Positions 24,201 to 32,115 of a stretch of DNA of 32,115 bases are shown here, one piece after another; position 1 is the first letter of the stretch; every line of letters starts with the position of its first letter. The stretch covers positions 1 to 32,115 of the forward strand of contig JAIHAN010000015.1 in NCBI GenBank assembly GCA_020054815.1, read 5' to 3'. Below the pieces are notes generated by a model that saw only the letters and a list, made by a program, of their open reading frames with translations, was not told the DNA's origin and ran no database searches. The position numbers and the translations under genes are program-made. The DNA comes from Peptococcaceae bacterium (GTDB lineage Bacteria > Bacillota > Peptococcia > DRI-13).

Positions 24201-25337
24201 ATGGAACGCGCCCTTTATGTACACATCCCTTTCTGTGAAGCTAAATGCTGGTATTGTGACTTTACCTCTTACCCCGGCAGGGGGGAAGGAGAGAAGGAGA
24301 CCTACCTGCAGGCCTTGTGTAAAGAAGCTAAATATTATGGGAGCTTGTTTCCGGAAGAAAAGTTTAAAAGTCTTTATATCGGAGGAGGAACGCCTACCTG
24401 TTTGTCCGGCAGGCAGCTAAGCCTTCTCTTTTCCTTTTTGCACGCCTCTTTTACTTTTGGGGATAATATGGAGTGTACCGTAGAGGGCAACCCCGGCACT
24501 ATAAATAAGGAGAAAATCCTGGCCCTCCTGGAGAGTGGGTGTAACCGCCTCTCCCTGGGGGTACAGAGCTTTTTAGAAGATGATTTAAAAAGGCTGGGGC
24601 GTATACACACCCCGCAAGAAGTGTATAATACTTACAGTCTGGCCAGGGAGGCAGGATTTGCTAATATTAATCTGGATCTGATGTACGGCCTGCCGGGGCA
24701 ATCACTGGCGGGGTGGCAAGAGAACCTGCGCAAGGTGACAGCATTAAGACCGGAACATATTTCCCTGTACCAGCTCCATGTGGAAGAAGGAACCCCTTTT
24801 TATACCATGCTCTGGCGCGGAGAAATACAGGAGTTTGATAATGAACTGGCCTTAGCCATGTACGAGGAGGCCATTCATTTTCTGACCGGTGCCGGTTATC
24901 ATCACTACGAAATAAGTAATTTTGCTTTACCCGGGAAAGAAAGTGTCCATAACCAGGTTTACTGGCGTAATGAAGAATATATCGGCCTGGGTGCAGGTGC
25001 ATCGGGGTATCTTCAGGGGATACGTTATAGAAACCATTCTGCCCTTAAAGAGTATGTGGGGGCAGTTCATTCCGGTAAAAAGCTCAGAGCGGAAGAGGAA
25101 GTAATTACGGAGGAGATGAAAAGAAGCGAGACTATGTTTCTAGGATTAAGGCTCTTAAAGGGTGTGGAAAAGGAACGCTTTTTAGCCAGGCATCATATAA
25201 CAATGGAAGAGTGTTTCGGAAATACACTCGATAAATTGGTTAAACGGGGATACCTGGTGAATACCGCATCTCATGTGGCTTTAACCCGGCAGGGTTTGTA
25301 TCTTGCCAATGAGGTTTTTCAGGAATTTCTACCTTAA
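24201..25337 (+). CDS. hemW: HemW, radical SAM heme chaperone (378 aa)
   Basis: A radical SAM protein related to HemN that binds heme and passes it to respiratory or other hemoproteins. It is commonly mis-annotated as coproporphyrinogen III oxidase. The cluster motif CxxxCxxC is at Cys12, Cys16 and Cys19. A SAM-binding GGGTPT lies near 62-67, the VEGNPGT motif follows, and the HemW C-terminal domain begins at about 300. The N-terminus is short, as in HemW rather than HemN. The AGGTGGG site is close to the ATG. It is co-transcribed with lepA and upstream of the hrcA promoter. Confidence 0.95.
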   Translation: MERALYVHIPFCEAKCWYCDFTSYPGRGEGEKETYLQALCKEAKYYGSLFPEEKFKSLYIGGGTPTCLSGRQLSLLFSFLHASFTFGDNMECTVEGNPGTINKEKILALLESGCNRLSLGVQSFLEDDLKRLGRIHTPQEVYNTYSLAREAGFANINLDLMYGLPGQSLAGWQENLRKVTALRPEHISLYQLHVEEGTPFYTMLWRGEIQEFDNELALAMYEEAIHFLTGAGYHHYEISNFALPGKESVHNQVYWRNEEYIGLGAGASGYLQGIRYRNHSALKEYVGAVHSGKKLRAEEEVITEEMKRSETMFLGLRLLKGVEKERFLARHHITMEECFGNTLDKLVKRGYLVNTASHVALTRQGLYLANEVFQEFLP

Positions 25338-25356
25338 CCATGGAGACAAGCCGGCG

Positions 25357-25385
25357 TTGACAAAAAAAAAGGCAAGTGGTATGTT
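25357..25385 (+). promoter_or_regulatory. Sigma-A promoter of the hrcA heat-shock operon
   Basis: A perfect TTGACA (25357-25362), a 17-base spacer and TATGTT (25380-25385). The predicted start point lies just before the CIRCE operator, so repressor binding would block transcription. Confidence 0.7.
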
Positions 25386-25398
25386 AAAATAGAAAACT

Positions 25399-25425
25399 TT
25401 AGCACTCGATAGAGGGGAGTGCTAA
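25399..25425 (+). promoter_or_regulatory. CIRCE operator (HrcA binding site)
   Basis: A perfect inverted repeat TTAGCACTC - nine bases - GAGTGCTAA, identical to the CIRCE consensus, lies between the promoter and hrcA. HrcA is known to bind this element and repress the operon until heat shock. It also lies in the transcript leader, where it can form a stabilising hairpin. Confidence 0.97.
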
Positions 25426-25442
25426 CAAGGGGGTGGTACAGC

Positions 25443-26468
25443 ATGAAAATGGATGAAAGAAAACAAAAAGTTTTACAGGCTATCATCCTGGATTACATTG
25501 CTACCGCGGAACCTGTTGGCTCTCGTACTATTTCCCGTAAATATAACCTGGGTGTAAGCCCGGCTACCGTAAGAAATGAAATGGCCGACCTGGAAGAATT
25601 GGGTTTGATTGAACAGCCCCATACTTCTGCCGGAAGGATACCTTCCCAGTCAGGTTACAGATATTATGTGGACTGTCTGATGGAAAAAGAGCCTTTGGAT
25701 AGAGATATCAAAGACATGATCAGCAAGGCCATGATGGTGAGAATCCGGGAAACGGAGGCGCTGATTCAGGTTTCCAGCAAACTGTTATCCCAACTGACTA
25801 ATTACACGGCCCTTGTCCTGGCTCCTGCCTTGGGCAGGAATGCCCTGAGGCACCTGCAGATCTTACCTATTGATGACAGTAAGGCTGTGGTGGTGATGGT
25901 GCTTGATAACGGCCACGTGGAACATAAGGTAATTGATGTTCCCGGAGGCTTAAATCATGAAGACTTCACCGCCATTTCCCGGGTGCTCAATGAACGGCTG
26001 TATGGTCTCTCCGTTGAACAATGGCGTCCTACCATCCTGCAAACCATCTATCATGAACTGCTCTACCAGAAAAAACTGCTGAACAGTGTGATTGAGCTGG
26101 TAGAAAACGCCATTAGCCTGGAAGAGGAGAATAAAGTTTACCTGGGAGGAACCTTAAACATCCTGAACCAGCCCGAATTTAAAGACATTGAAAAGGTAAA
26201 AGGGCTCCTGGAACTCCTGGAGCAGGAAGCGGCTATAAAAGAGGTATTGCATCCCGCCCCGGAGGCCGGGATTACGGTAAAGATCGGCTCGGAGAATATC
26301 CATCAGAGCATGAAAAACTGCAGCCTGATTACAGCCACTTACCACCTGAACGGGCGGGTGATCGGCACTTTAGGAGTATTAGGGCCTACCCGTATGGAAT
26401 ATTCTAAAGCTGTGAGTATTCTGGAATATATAACAGAAGCCTTATCCAAAGCCATTACAAGGCTATAA
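25443..26468 (+). CDS. hrcA: Heat-inducible transcription repressor HrcA (341 aa)
   Basis: This is the repressor of class I heat-shock genes. It acts as a dimer on CIRCE, and a perfect copy lies 18 bases before its start. The N-terminal winged helix (about residues 1-80) carries EPVGSRTISRKYNLGVSPAT and RNEMADLEELGLIEQPHTSA. The GAF-like domain and dimerisation insert fill the rest, to EYSKAVSILEYITEAL near the end. The ATG at 25443 is chosen by AAGGGGGTGG at 25427-25436. A longer in-frame start at 25419 would lie inside CIRCE. In other Firmicutes GroEL helps fold or activate HrcA. Here the next gene is an unrelated-class chaperonin. Confidence 0.97.
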   Translation: MKMDERKQKVLQAIILDYIATAEPVGSRTISRKYNLGVSPATVRNEMADLEELGLIEQPHTSAGRIPSQSGYRYYVDCLMEKEPLDRDIKDMISKAMMVRIRETEALIQVSSKLLSQLTNYTALVLAPALGRNALRHLQILPIDDSKAVVVMVLDNGHVEHKVIDVPGGLNHEDFTAISRVLNERLYGLSVEQWRPTILQTIYHELLYQKKLLNSVIELVENAISLEEENKVYLGGTLNILNQPEFKDIEKVKGLLELLEQEAAIKEVLHPAPEAGITVKIGSENIHQSMKNCSLITATYHLNGRVIGTLGVLGPTRMEYSKAVSILEYITEALSKAITRL

Positions 26469-26489
26469 GTATTACCGGAGGTTCCCTGA

Positions 26490-28061
26490 ATGAGTGTAAA
26501 ACAACAAGTCACGCAGAACTCTGAGGTGGATGAAAGACTGGCGGCCCTGATGACCAATGCCAATGCCATCAGGGCCATTGCCCAGGCCGTAGAAGGGACC
26601 ATTGGACCCAAAGGCCTGGATACCATGCTGGTAGACCAGTTTGGTGATGTGGTCATTACCAATGACGGTGTAACGATCCTGGATATGATGGATGTCAATC
26701 ACCCGGCGGCCAGGATGCTCATTAAGATCGCCAAGGCTCAGCAGGAGGAAATCGGCGACGGCACCACCACGGCTACCATTATGGCGGGGGCTCTGGTCAG
26801 CGAGGGTGTGGCTCAGGTTTTAAAGGGCGTACCTGTGGCCAAAGTCATCGAGGGGTTACGTATTGGGGTCAAGAGAGCCCTCTCTGTCCTGGAGGCTAAG
26901 ACCATCCAGATAAAGGACATCCGGGACCCTCTATTGAAGCAGGTAGCCCTGGTGGCAGGCCGGGAGAACGAGGATATTGCCGAACTGGTGGTGCAGGCTG
27001 CCATTTTGATGGGCGAGGAAAAGCTTCGCGATCCTTCCTTTAAATTGGCGGAAATCATCCGCGCTGAGGAAGGTGCGGAGAACCAGGTGGTACCCGGGGT
27101 GATCATCAACAAAGAGCCCATGAATTCGGAAATGCCAAAGAAACTGGGGCCTGTAAAGGTCCTGGTTATTGATGATGCCCTGGAACCTGAGGAGGTTGAG
27201 GATGAAGCCCTGGCTACGGAGGCCGGTTTTACGCGTTATCTGGCCCTGCAGGAAGAATTCAGGAACAACATCAAAAAAATTATAGAAGCCGGTGTTAACC
27301 TGATCCTGGTTGACCGGGGAGTAGATGCTGCTGCGGAAGAGTTTCTGACCGACCATCAGGTCATGGTGCTGCAGCGGGTTTCCAATCGAGAACTGCGCCG
27401 GGCCGGCGAACATACCGGAGCCAGGCTGTTAAAAAGAACCGGTTTAAAAAAAGAATTAGCTGAGCTGGAAAAATATACCGGCAGTGCCCGGGAGGCCTTC
27501 CTGGATGAAAAATTAGAGCATGTGCGCCTGCTGGGGGGTGCAGGTAAAGCCGAGGCGACTATCCTCGTAGGTGCTTCCACAGAAGAGGTTGTGGGCGAGC
27601 GGGAACGTATCGCCAAAGATGCCGCTTCCGCCATACAGGCTGCAGTCAGAGGCGGTATTGTCCCGGGAGGAGGGTCTATAGAACTGGCCATCGCCCGGCA
27701 CATCGAGGAGGCCCGTAAAGATGTCCGGGGCATGGCAGCCTATGGCCTGGATTGTGTGATTGCGGCCCTCAAGAAGCCTTTCTCGCAAATTGTCCTCAAT
27801 GCCGGTTTTAATCCCCTGGAGAAACTGGGAGATGTTATGGCAGCCCAGGCCGAAAGCGGTCTCGACTCTTTAGGTATCGACTGTGATACCGGGGAAGTAA
27901 AGGACATGGGCCAACTCGGTGTATTTGACCCTGCCCTGGTTAAAAAGCATGCCCTTAAGGCTGCGGGGGAGGTAGCGGAAGCTATTCTACGCATTGATAC
28001 AATTATCAAAAAGAAAGAAACAAAGCCGCACAATGATGTGAAAGGCGAAGATTTTGTCTAG
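26490..28061 (+). CDS. Group III (archaeal-like, thermosome-type) bacterial chaperonin (523 aa)
   Basis: A Cpn60/TCP-1 family ATP-driven folding machine, but of the archaeal/eukaryotic type, not GroEL. Nucleotide motifs are GPKG (39-42), NDGVTIL (59-65), GDGTT (89-93), the catalytic Asp377 in AKDAAS, and GGGSIE (393-398). The apical domain has GEHTGARLL (307-314), like the TGAR motif of thermosomes. The part before it (about 240-275) sits where the built-in lid protrusion of group II proteins lies. There are no GGM tail repeats; the C-terminus is charged (KKKETKPHND). No groES-like gene is adjacent. CGGAGG supports the ATG. Similar genes in this operon slot are known from Carboxydothermus. 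It should be under CIRCE control with hrcA and grpE. Confidence 0.93.
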   Translation: MSVKQQVTQNSEVDERLAALMTNANAIRAIAQAVEGTIGPKGLDTMLVDQFGDVVITNDGVTILDMMDVNHPAARMLIKIAKAQQEEIGDGTTTATIMAGALVSEGVAQVLKGVPVAKVIEGLRIGVKRALSVLEAKTIQIKDIRDPLLKQVALVAGRENEDIAELVVQAAILMGEEKLRDPSFKLAEIIRAEEGAENQVVPGVIINKEPMNSEMPKKLGPVKVLVIDDALEPEEVEDEALATEAGFTRYLALQEEFRNNIKKIIEAGVNLILVDRGVDAAAEEFLTDHQVMVLQRVSNRELRRAGEHTGARLLKRTGLKKELAELEKYTGSAREAFLDEKLEHVRLLGGAGKAEATILVGASTEEVVGERERIAKDAASAIQAAVRGGIVPGGGSIELAIARHIEEARKDVRGMAAYGLDCVIAALKKPFSQIVLNAGFNPLEKLGDVMAAQAESGLDSLGIDCDTGEVKDMGQLGVFDPALVKKHALKAAGEVAEAILRIDTIIKKKETKPHNDVKGEDFV

Positions 28062-28074
28062 GTGGTGACAAGTG

Positions 28075-28665
28075 ATGGAAAAAGACAGGCCGAATCCTCA
28101 GGAAACAGCCGGCACCGAAAGGGAACCGGCGGAAGAGATGAACATGAATCCCGATGAAGAAAACATGGGGATGGAATCTGAGGAAAAACCGGGTAATGAA
28201 TTAGAAATGCAGCTGGCCCAAAAAAACGCAGAGGTGGAAGAATTAAAGGAGAGAATTCTCAGGCTGCATGCGGACTTTGACAACTACCGCAAGCGTACCA
28301 ATAAGGAAAAAGAAGAGTGGTTCCAATATGCTTCGCAAGGTGTGGTGATAAATCTCCTGCCTGTCCTTGACAACCTGGAACGAGCCCTGGGTTCTATGGA
28401 ACAACAGGTGGAAGACAAACAGGGTCTGATGGCAGGTGTCAATATGATTTACCGGCAGCTCATGGATGTGCTCCAGCGGGAAGGCTTACAGCCTATCGAG
28501 GCTTTAGGCCGGCTTTTTGATCCCCTGCTCCATGAAGCCATTATGCAGGTACCTGTCGAAGAGGGTCAGGAGGACAATTTAATTGTGGAAGAACTGCGCA
28601 AAGGCTATCGTTTTAAAGATAAAGTAATCAGACCAACTATGGTTAAAGTTGCAAAAAACATGTAA
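28075..28665 (+). CDS. grpE: Nucleotide exchange factor GrpE (196 aa)
   Basis: GrpE releases ADP from DnaK and acts as a dimer. An acidic, disordered N-terminus rich in Glu, Asn and Met (about residues 1-45) leads to the long coiled-coil helix (about 45-95, with LHADFDNYRKRTNKEKEEW). The beta-wing head follows, with the FDPLLHEAIMQVP and KVIRPTMVKVAK motifs at the end. The ATG at 28075 is preferred over the GTG one codon earlier. The gene begins 13 bases after the chaperonin stop and is 21 bases from dnaK, so the three are co-transcribed. Confidence 0.97.
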   Translation: MEKDRPNPQETAGTEREPAEEMNMNPDEENMGMESEEKPGNELEMQLAQKNAEVEELKERILRLHADFDNYRKRTNKEKEEWFQYASQGVVINLLPVLDNLERALGSMEQQVEDKQGLMAGVNMIYRQLMDVLQREGLQPIEALGRLFDPLLHEAIMQVPVEEGQEDNLIVEELRKGYRFKDKVIRPTMVKVAKNM

Positions 28666-28686
28666 CTTTAAAGGAGGAAGAAAAGC

Positions 28687-30516
28687 ATGAGCAAAGTGAT
28701 AGGCATTGACTTAGGTACTACTAACTCCTGTGTAGCATTTATGGAAGGTGGAGAAGCTGTTGTCATCCCTAATGCTGAAGGAAACAGGACCACTCCTTCT
28801 GTGGTAGCTTTCTCCAAGTCGGGAGAGCGGCTGGTGGGCCAGGTGGCCAAACGCCAGGCCATTACCAACCCTGACCGTACCATCATCTCCATTAAACGTC
28901 ATATGGGTACTGATCACAAAGTCCGTATTGATGATAAGGAATATACACCCCAGGAAATCTCCGCCATGATCCTGCAAAAGCTGAAAGCTGATGCGGAAAG
29001 TTACCTGGGAACTAAAGTCACCCAGGCCGTTATTACTGTACCTGCTTACTTTACCGACAGCCAGCGCCAGGCTACCCGTGATGCCGGTCGTATTGCCGGT
29101 TTGGAGGTCTTACGTATTATCAACGAGCCTACCGCCGCTGCCCTGGCTTATGGTCTCGACAAGGAAGAAGACCAGACCATCCTGGTCTATGACTTAGGGG
29201 GGGGAACTTTCGACGTTTCCATCCTGGAACTGGGTGACGGTGTTTTTGAAGTAAAAGCCACCAGCGGCAATAACCGCCTGGGCGGTGATGACTTTGACGA
29301 GCGCATCATCAACTGGATGGTAGAGGAATTTAAGAAACAGACGGGTATCGACCTCAAGTCTGACAGAATGGCCTTACAGCGCCTCAAGGAAGCCGCTGAG
29401 AAAGCCAAGCATGAATTATCCTCCGTGCTCACTACAAATATTAACCTTCCTTTTATTACGGCAACGGCAGAGGGGCCGCAGCACCTGGATTTAACCCTGA
29501 CCAGGGCTAAATTTAATGAACTCACCGCTGACCTGGTGGAAATGACCATGGGTCCCACCCGCCAGGCTTTAAGAGATGCCGGGCTGGATGTCAAGGATAT
29601 TGATAAGATCCTCCTGGTAGGCGGTTCCACCAGGATCCCAGCCGTACAGGATGCCATCAGGAATCTTTTGGGCAAGGAGCCCTTCAAGGGCATCAACCCC
29701 GATGAATGTGTGGCCATCGGTGCTGCTATCCAGGCAGGGGTACTGGCCGGAGAAGTAAAAGATGTTCTGCTTTTGGACGTTACACCTCTTTCCCTGGGTA
29801 TTGAGACCCTGGGCGGGGTATTTACCCGCCTGATTGAGCGCAATACCACCATTCCTACTTCCAAGAGCCAGATTTTCTCTACAGCTGCCGATAACCAGAC
29901 AACAGTAGAAATTCATGTGCTGCAGGGTGAACGGGAAATGGCTGCCTACAACAAGACCCTGGGCCGTTTCCAGCTTACCGGTATTCCTCCTGCCCCCAGG
30001 GGTGTGCCTCAGATTGAAGTCAAGTTCGACATTGATGCCAACGGTATCGTCAACGTATCGGCGAAGGACCTGGGAACAGGTAAAGAACAGAAAATTACCA
30101 TTACCGCTTCCACGGGGCTTTCCAAAGATGAGATCGAAAGAATGGTAAAAGAAGCGGAAAAGAACGCTGCTGAAGATAAGAAACGTAAAGAAGAGGCGGA
30201 AATCAGGAACCAGGCTGACAACCTCATCTATCAGACGGAAAAAACCCTGAAAGAGGCGGGGGATAAGGCCGACAAAGGGGAAGTAGACAAGATTAATGAG
30301 GCCAAGGAAGCCTTGAAGAACGCCATGCAGAGTAACAATGTGGAAGAAATCAAGGCTAAGTCGGAAGCCCTTACCAATGTCCTGTATCAGCTCACTGCCA
30401 AAATGTACCAGAATGCCGGTGCCGGGGCCCCCGGTGGGGAAGGGCCCAAGGAGGGAGCCGGCAAGAGCCAGGATAATGTGGTTGACGCCGATTATGAAAT
30501 TAAGGAAGATAAATAA
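28687..30516 (+). CDS. dnaK: Chaperone protein DnaK (Hsp70, 609 aa)
   Basis: The ATP-dependent Hsp70 that binds exposed hydrophobic segments of client proteins with DnaJ and GrpE. The nucleotide-binding domain (about residues 1-355) has [10 protein letters not shown] (5-14), [14 protein letters not shown] and the [12 protein letters not shown] motif. The linker [16 protein letters not shown] follows, then the substrate-binding beta domain and helical lid, with a Gly-rich tail and the acidic end DADYEIKED. The length is normal for Firmicutes. AAAGGAGG supports the ATG. A terminator lies directly after the stop, so dnaJ may be expressed at a lower level or separately. Confidence 0.99.
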   Translation: MSKVIGIDLGTTNSCVAFMEGGEAVVIPNAEGNRTTPSVVAFSKSGERLVGQVAKRQAITNPDRTIISIKRHMGTDHKVRIDDKEYTPQEISAMILQKLKADAESYLGTKVTQAVITVPAYFTDSQRQATRDAGRIAGLEVLRIINEPTAAALAYGLDKEEDQTILVYDLGGGTFDVSILELGDGVFEVKATSGNNRLGGDDFDERIINWMVEEFKKQTGIDLKSDRMALQRLKEAAEKAKHELSSVLTTNINLPFITATAEGPQHLDLTLTRAKFNELTADLVEMTMGPTRQALRDAGLDVKDIDKILLVGGSTRIPAVQDAIRNLLGKEPFKGINPDECVAIGAAIQAGVLAGEVKDVLLLDVTPLSLGIETLGGVFTRLIERNTTIPTSKSQIFSTAADNQTTVEIHVLQGEREMAAYNKTLGRFQLTGIPPAPRGVPQIEVKFDIDANGIVNVSAKDLGTGKEQKITITASTGLSKDEIERMVKEAEKNAAEDKKRKEEAEIRNQADNLIYQTEKTLKEAGDKADKGEVDKINEAKEALKNAMQSNNVEEIKAKSEALTNVLYQLTAKMYQNAGAGAPGGEGPKEGAGKSQDNVVDADYEIKEDK

Positions 30517-30525
30517 TTAAGAAAA

Positions 30526-30566
30526 GGCTCCCGCCAAGGTGAGGACTTTGGCGTGAGCCCTCTTTC
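30526..30566 (+). terminator. Terminator-like hairpin between dnaK and dnaJ
   Basis: The stem GGCTCcCGCCAA / TTGGCGtGAGCC with a loop of about ten bases is followed by CTCTTTCTT, a moderate T-rich tail. It lies ten bases after the dnaK stop. Confidence 0.7.
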
Positions 30567-30587
30567 TTGATAACCTTTTCGGTGAAC

Positions 30588-30760
30588 AGTGACCTGTAAC
30601 CCGAAGCGGTGACCGGTGACCAGGATCAGTGATCGGTGACCAGTGACCAGTTAATAAACCGGACTCCGGACACTGGGCTCCGGTCATTTACACAGGTGCC
30701 GGACTCCGGACACTGGACTCCGGTCACTGAATTCGGATATCGGATGTCGGTAAGCGGAAA
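30588..30760 (+). repeat. Composite intergenic repeat between dnaK and dnaJ
   Basis: Several GGTGACC units (30588-30652) precede two 28-base copies of a CCGGACTCCGGACACTGG unit (30659-30686 and 30699-30726, differing at one base, spaced 40 bases). Then come GAATTCGGATATCGGATGTC units. The order matches the repeat at 18078-18200. No ORF is supported. Confidence 0.8.
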
Positions 30761-30789
30761 TCGTTTAAAAGAGTGAGGAGGTGACACCG

Positions 30790-31932
30790 GTGGCCAAAAG
30801 AGACTATTATGAGGTATTAGGTGTAGAACGAAATGCCTCAGAGACAGAAATAAAGAAAGCATACAGGAAGTTGGCCCGGCAGTATCACCCTGATGTAAAC
30901 CCAGGCGACAAAACTGCTGAGGAAAGATTCAAGGAAATCAATGAAGCCTATGAAGTTCTAAGTGACCCCGATAAGCGGGCACGCTATGATCAGTTTGGTC
31001 ATGCCGGTACCGATCCCAACGGTTTTGGCGGCTTTGGAGGCTTTGGCGGAGCCGGTGACTTTACCGGATTTGGCGATATTTTTGATATGTTCTTTGGGGG
31101 AGCCGCCCAAAGAGCCAACCGGGGACCGCAAGTCGGTTCCGATTTACGCCTCGATCTGGAATTAACCTTTGAAGAGGCTGCCTTTGGTGTGGAAAAGGAT
31201 ATTGAATTACCCAGGTTAGAAAACTGTCCTACCTGTGAAGGCACCGGCGCCAAACCGGGAACCCGTCCCGCTGCCTGTCCCAAGTGCCAGGGTACAGGTC
31301 AGGTGCGCTATACGCAAAAAACGATGCTCGGCCATTTCCAGACCATCAAGACCTGTCCGGAATGCGGCGGTGAAGGCAAAGTCATTACCACACCCTGTCC
31401 TGAATGTCACGGTAAAGGTAAGATACGTAAGACCCGTAAACTCCACATCAAGATTCCTGCCGGTGTGGATACAGGTTCACGCATTCGCTTAGCAGGAGAA
31501 GGTGAGGCCGGCCTCAGAGGCGGGCCGCCCGGAGACCTCTATGTCTATATTGAAGTAAGACCCCATAAAATCTTTGAAAGACATGGGGACGATATATATT
31601 TGGAAATGCCTATTACTTTCGTACAGGCAGCCCTGGGAGACGAAATTAAAGTGCCTACCCTGGAGGGGAAGGCTGCTTTAAGAATTCCCGAAGGGACCCA
31701 GACAGGTACTGTTTTCCGCCTCCGCGGTCAGGGTATACCCCATCTGAAGGGGAGTGGCCGGGGAGACCAGCACGTGAAAGTGGTCGTGGTTACTCCCACC
31801 AAGCTTTCGGAAGAACAGAAAAAATTATTGCGGGACTTTGCGAAAGTAAGCGGTGAAGAAAATTACAGGCCCCAGGAAAAGGGGAAGGAAAAAGGGATCT
31901 TTGAGCGGCTTTGGGATTCTCTGAAGGGTTAG
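30790..31932 (+). CDS. dnaJ: Chaperone protein DnaJ (Hsp40, 380 aa)
   Basis: The type I J-protein that hands substrates to DnaK and stimulates its ATPase. The J domain has HPD at residues 33-35. A Gly/Phe-rich linker (about 75-110) is followed by the zinc domain with four CxxCxGxG repeats, near 146 (CPTCEGTG), 163 (CPKCQGTG), 189 (CPECGGEG) and 203 (CPECHGKG), then two C-terminal substrate-binding domains. The start is GTG at 30790, beginning [11 protein letters not shown], with AGGAGGTGA at 30776-30784. A GTG at 30781 lies inside that site and is rejected. It is separated from dnaK by a terminator and repeats. Confidence 0.98.
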   Translation: MAKRDYYEVLGVERNASETEIKKAYRKLARQYHPDVNPGDKTAEERFKEINEAYEVLSDPDKRARYDQFGHAGTDPNGFGGFGGFGGAGDFTGFGDIFDMFFGGAAQRANRGPQVGSDLRLDLELTFEEAAFGVEKDIELPRLENCPTCEGTGAKPGTRPAACPKCQGTGQVRYTQKTMLGHFQTIKTCPECGGEGKVITTPCPECHGKGKIRKTRKLHIKIPAGVDTGSRIRLAGEGEAGLRGGPPGDLYVYIEVRPHKIFERHGDDIYLEMPITFVQAALGDEIKVPTLEGKAALRIPEGTQTGTVFRLRGQGIPHLKGSGRGDQHVKVVVVTPTKLSEEQKKLLRDFAKVSGEENYRPQEKGKEKGIFERLWDSLKG

Positions 31933-31942
31933 GAGGATATCA

Positions 31943-32115
31943 ATGGAGTGGCAAGAAATCAGTATTAGTACTGTGCCTGAGGCAGTGGAGGCTATTTCAG
32001 ATATTTTTTATGAACTTGGGTCCGGCGGTGTTGTCATCGAAGATCCGGAGCTGGTGAAGGCCATGGCCGGAAGCGGTCAATGGGATGCCTATGAGCTGCC
32101 GGAAGACCTCTTAAA
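31943..32115 (+). CDS. prmA: Ribosomal protein L11 methyltransferase PrmA, 5' part only
   Basis: The first 57 codons are present and the gene runs off the window. The product begins [20 protein letters not shown] and continues with a [16 protein letters not shown] stretch, the typical N-terminal substrate-recognition domain of PrmA, which trimethylates L11 using S-adenosylmethionine. AGGAGG (31931-31936) overlaps the dnaJ stop and supports the ATG. prmA following dnaJ is the common Firmicute order. The catalytic domain lies outside the window. Confidence 0.9.
   Translation, partial: MEWQEISISTVPEAVEAISDIFYELGSGGVVIEDPELVKAMAGSGQWDAYELPEDLL

Noticed and set aside
24201-25337. Oxygen-independent coproporphyrinogen III oxidase (HemN)
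   Set aside because: The short N-terminus and the lepA-hrcA context fit HemW, the heme chaperone, rather than HemN.
26490-28061. GroEL annotation for the chaperonin
   Set aside because: It has thermosome-type motifs and lacks the GGM tail and an adjacent groES, so it is not a group I chaperonin.
29187-29864. 225-codon ORF on the minus strand inside dnaK
   Set aside because: It lies wholly opposite a certain dnaK coding sequence and its composition is that of a shadow frame.
30588-30760. CRISPR array in the dnaK-dnaJ gap
   Set aside because: The repeats are irregular, of several types and without unique spacers of constant length. No cas genes are present.

Overview
The window reads as a stretch of chromosome from a spore-forming, Gram-positive, low-to-medium GC Firmicute, most likely a clostridial or Peptococcaceae/Thermoanaerobacterales-type anaerobe. 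The evidence is strong AGGAGG ribosome binding sites, sigma-A promoters, a perfect CIRCE operator, sporulation genes (spoIIP plus two small genes with sigma-K-like promoters), and the Firmicute order comEA-comEC-holA-rpsT-spoIIP-lepA-hemW-hrcA-grpE-dnaK-dnaJ-prmA. The strongest taxonomic hint is an archaeal-like (group III) chaperonin between hrcA and grpE, an arrangement known from Carboxydothermus and relatives. The species cannot be named from the sequence alone.

Bases 1-2.4 kb hold loosely packed small genes: a possible truncated CDS end, a small membrane protein, a tiny ORF, an M23 peptidase with a stalk-like C-terminal domain, and two small genes (44 and 104 codons), each behind a sigma-K-type promoter match. 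A methyl-accepting chemotaxis protein lies on the minus strand (2.4-4.2 kb), followed by leuS (4.5-7.0 kb). The 7.1-9.6 kb stretch is degenerate. It holds a beta-propeller-like gene broken by frameshifts, a small zinc-ribbon protein, a membrane protein whose start is put out of frame by an A7 tract, and a truncated DedA-family fragment. At 10.0-12.6 kb is an apparent operon of lrgA, lrgB, an EamA/DMT transporter and an alpha/beta hydrolase, preceded by two promoters and a structured leader.

From 12.8 kb the window is dense housekeeping and sporulation DNA. It carries comEA-comEC (DNA uptake), a D,D-carboxypeptidase, holA, rpsT (minus strand), a holin-like membrane protein where gpr would be expected, spoIIP, an unknown membrane-anchored protein, murJ, lepA and hemW. 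The final 6.7 kb is a heat-shock locus: sigma-A promoter, CIRCE, hrcA, group III chaperonin, grpE, dnaK, terminator plus intergenic repeats, dnaJ and the start of prmA. HrcA binding to CIRCE should repress the whole set. The chaperonin, with a built-in lid and no GroES partner gene beside it, would thus be co-produced with the DnaK machine.

A family of intergenic repeats (GGTGACC-type, GGACACTGGGCTC-type and ACTAGTAAC-type units) recurs at four intergenic sites in the second half and is not explained by any gene. No tRNA, rRNA, CRISPR array or intact insertion sequence was seen.
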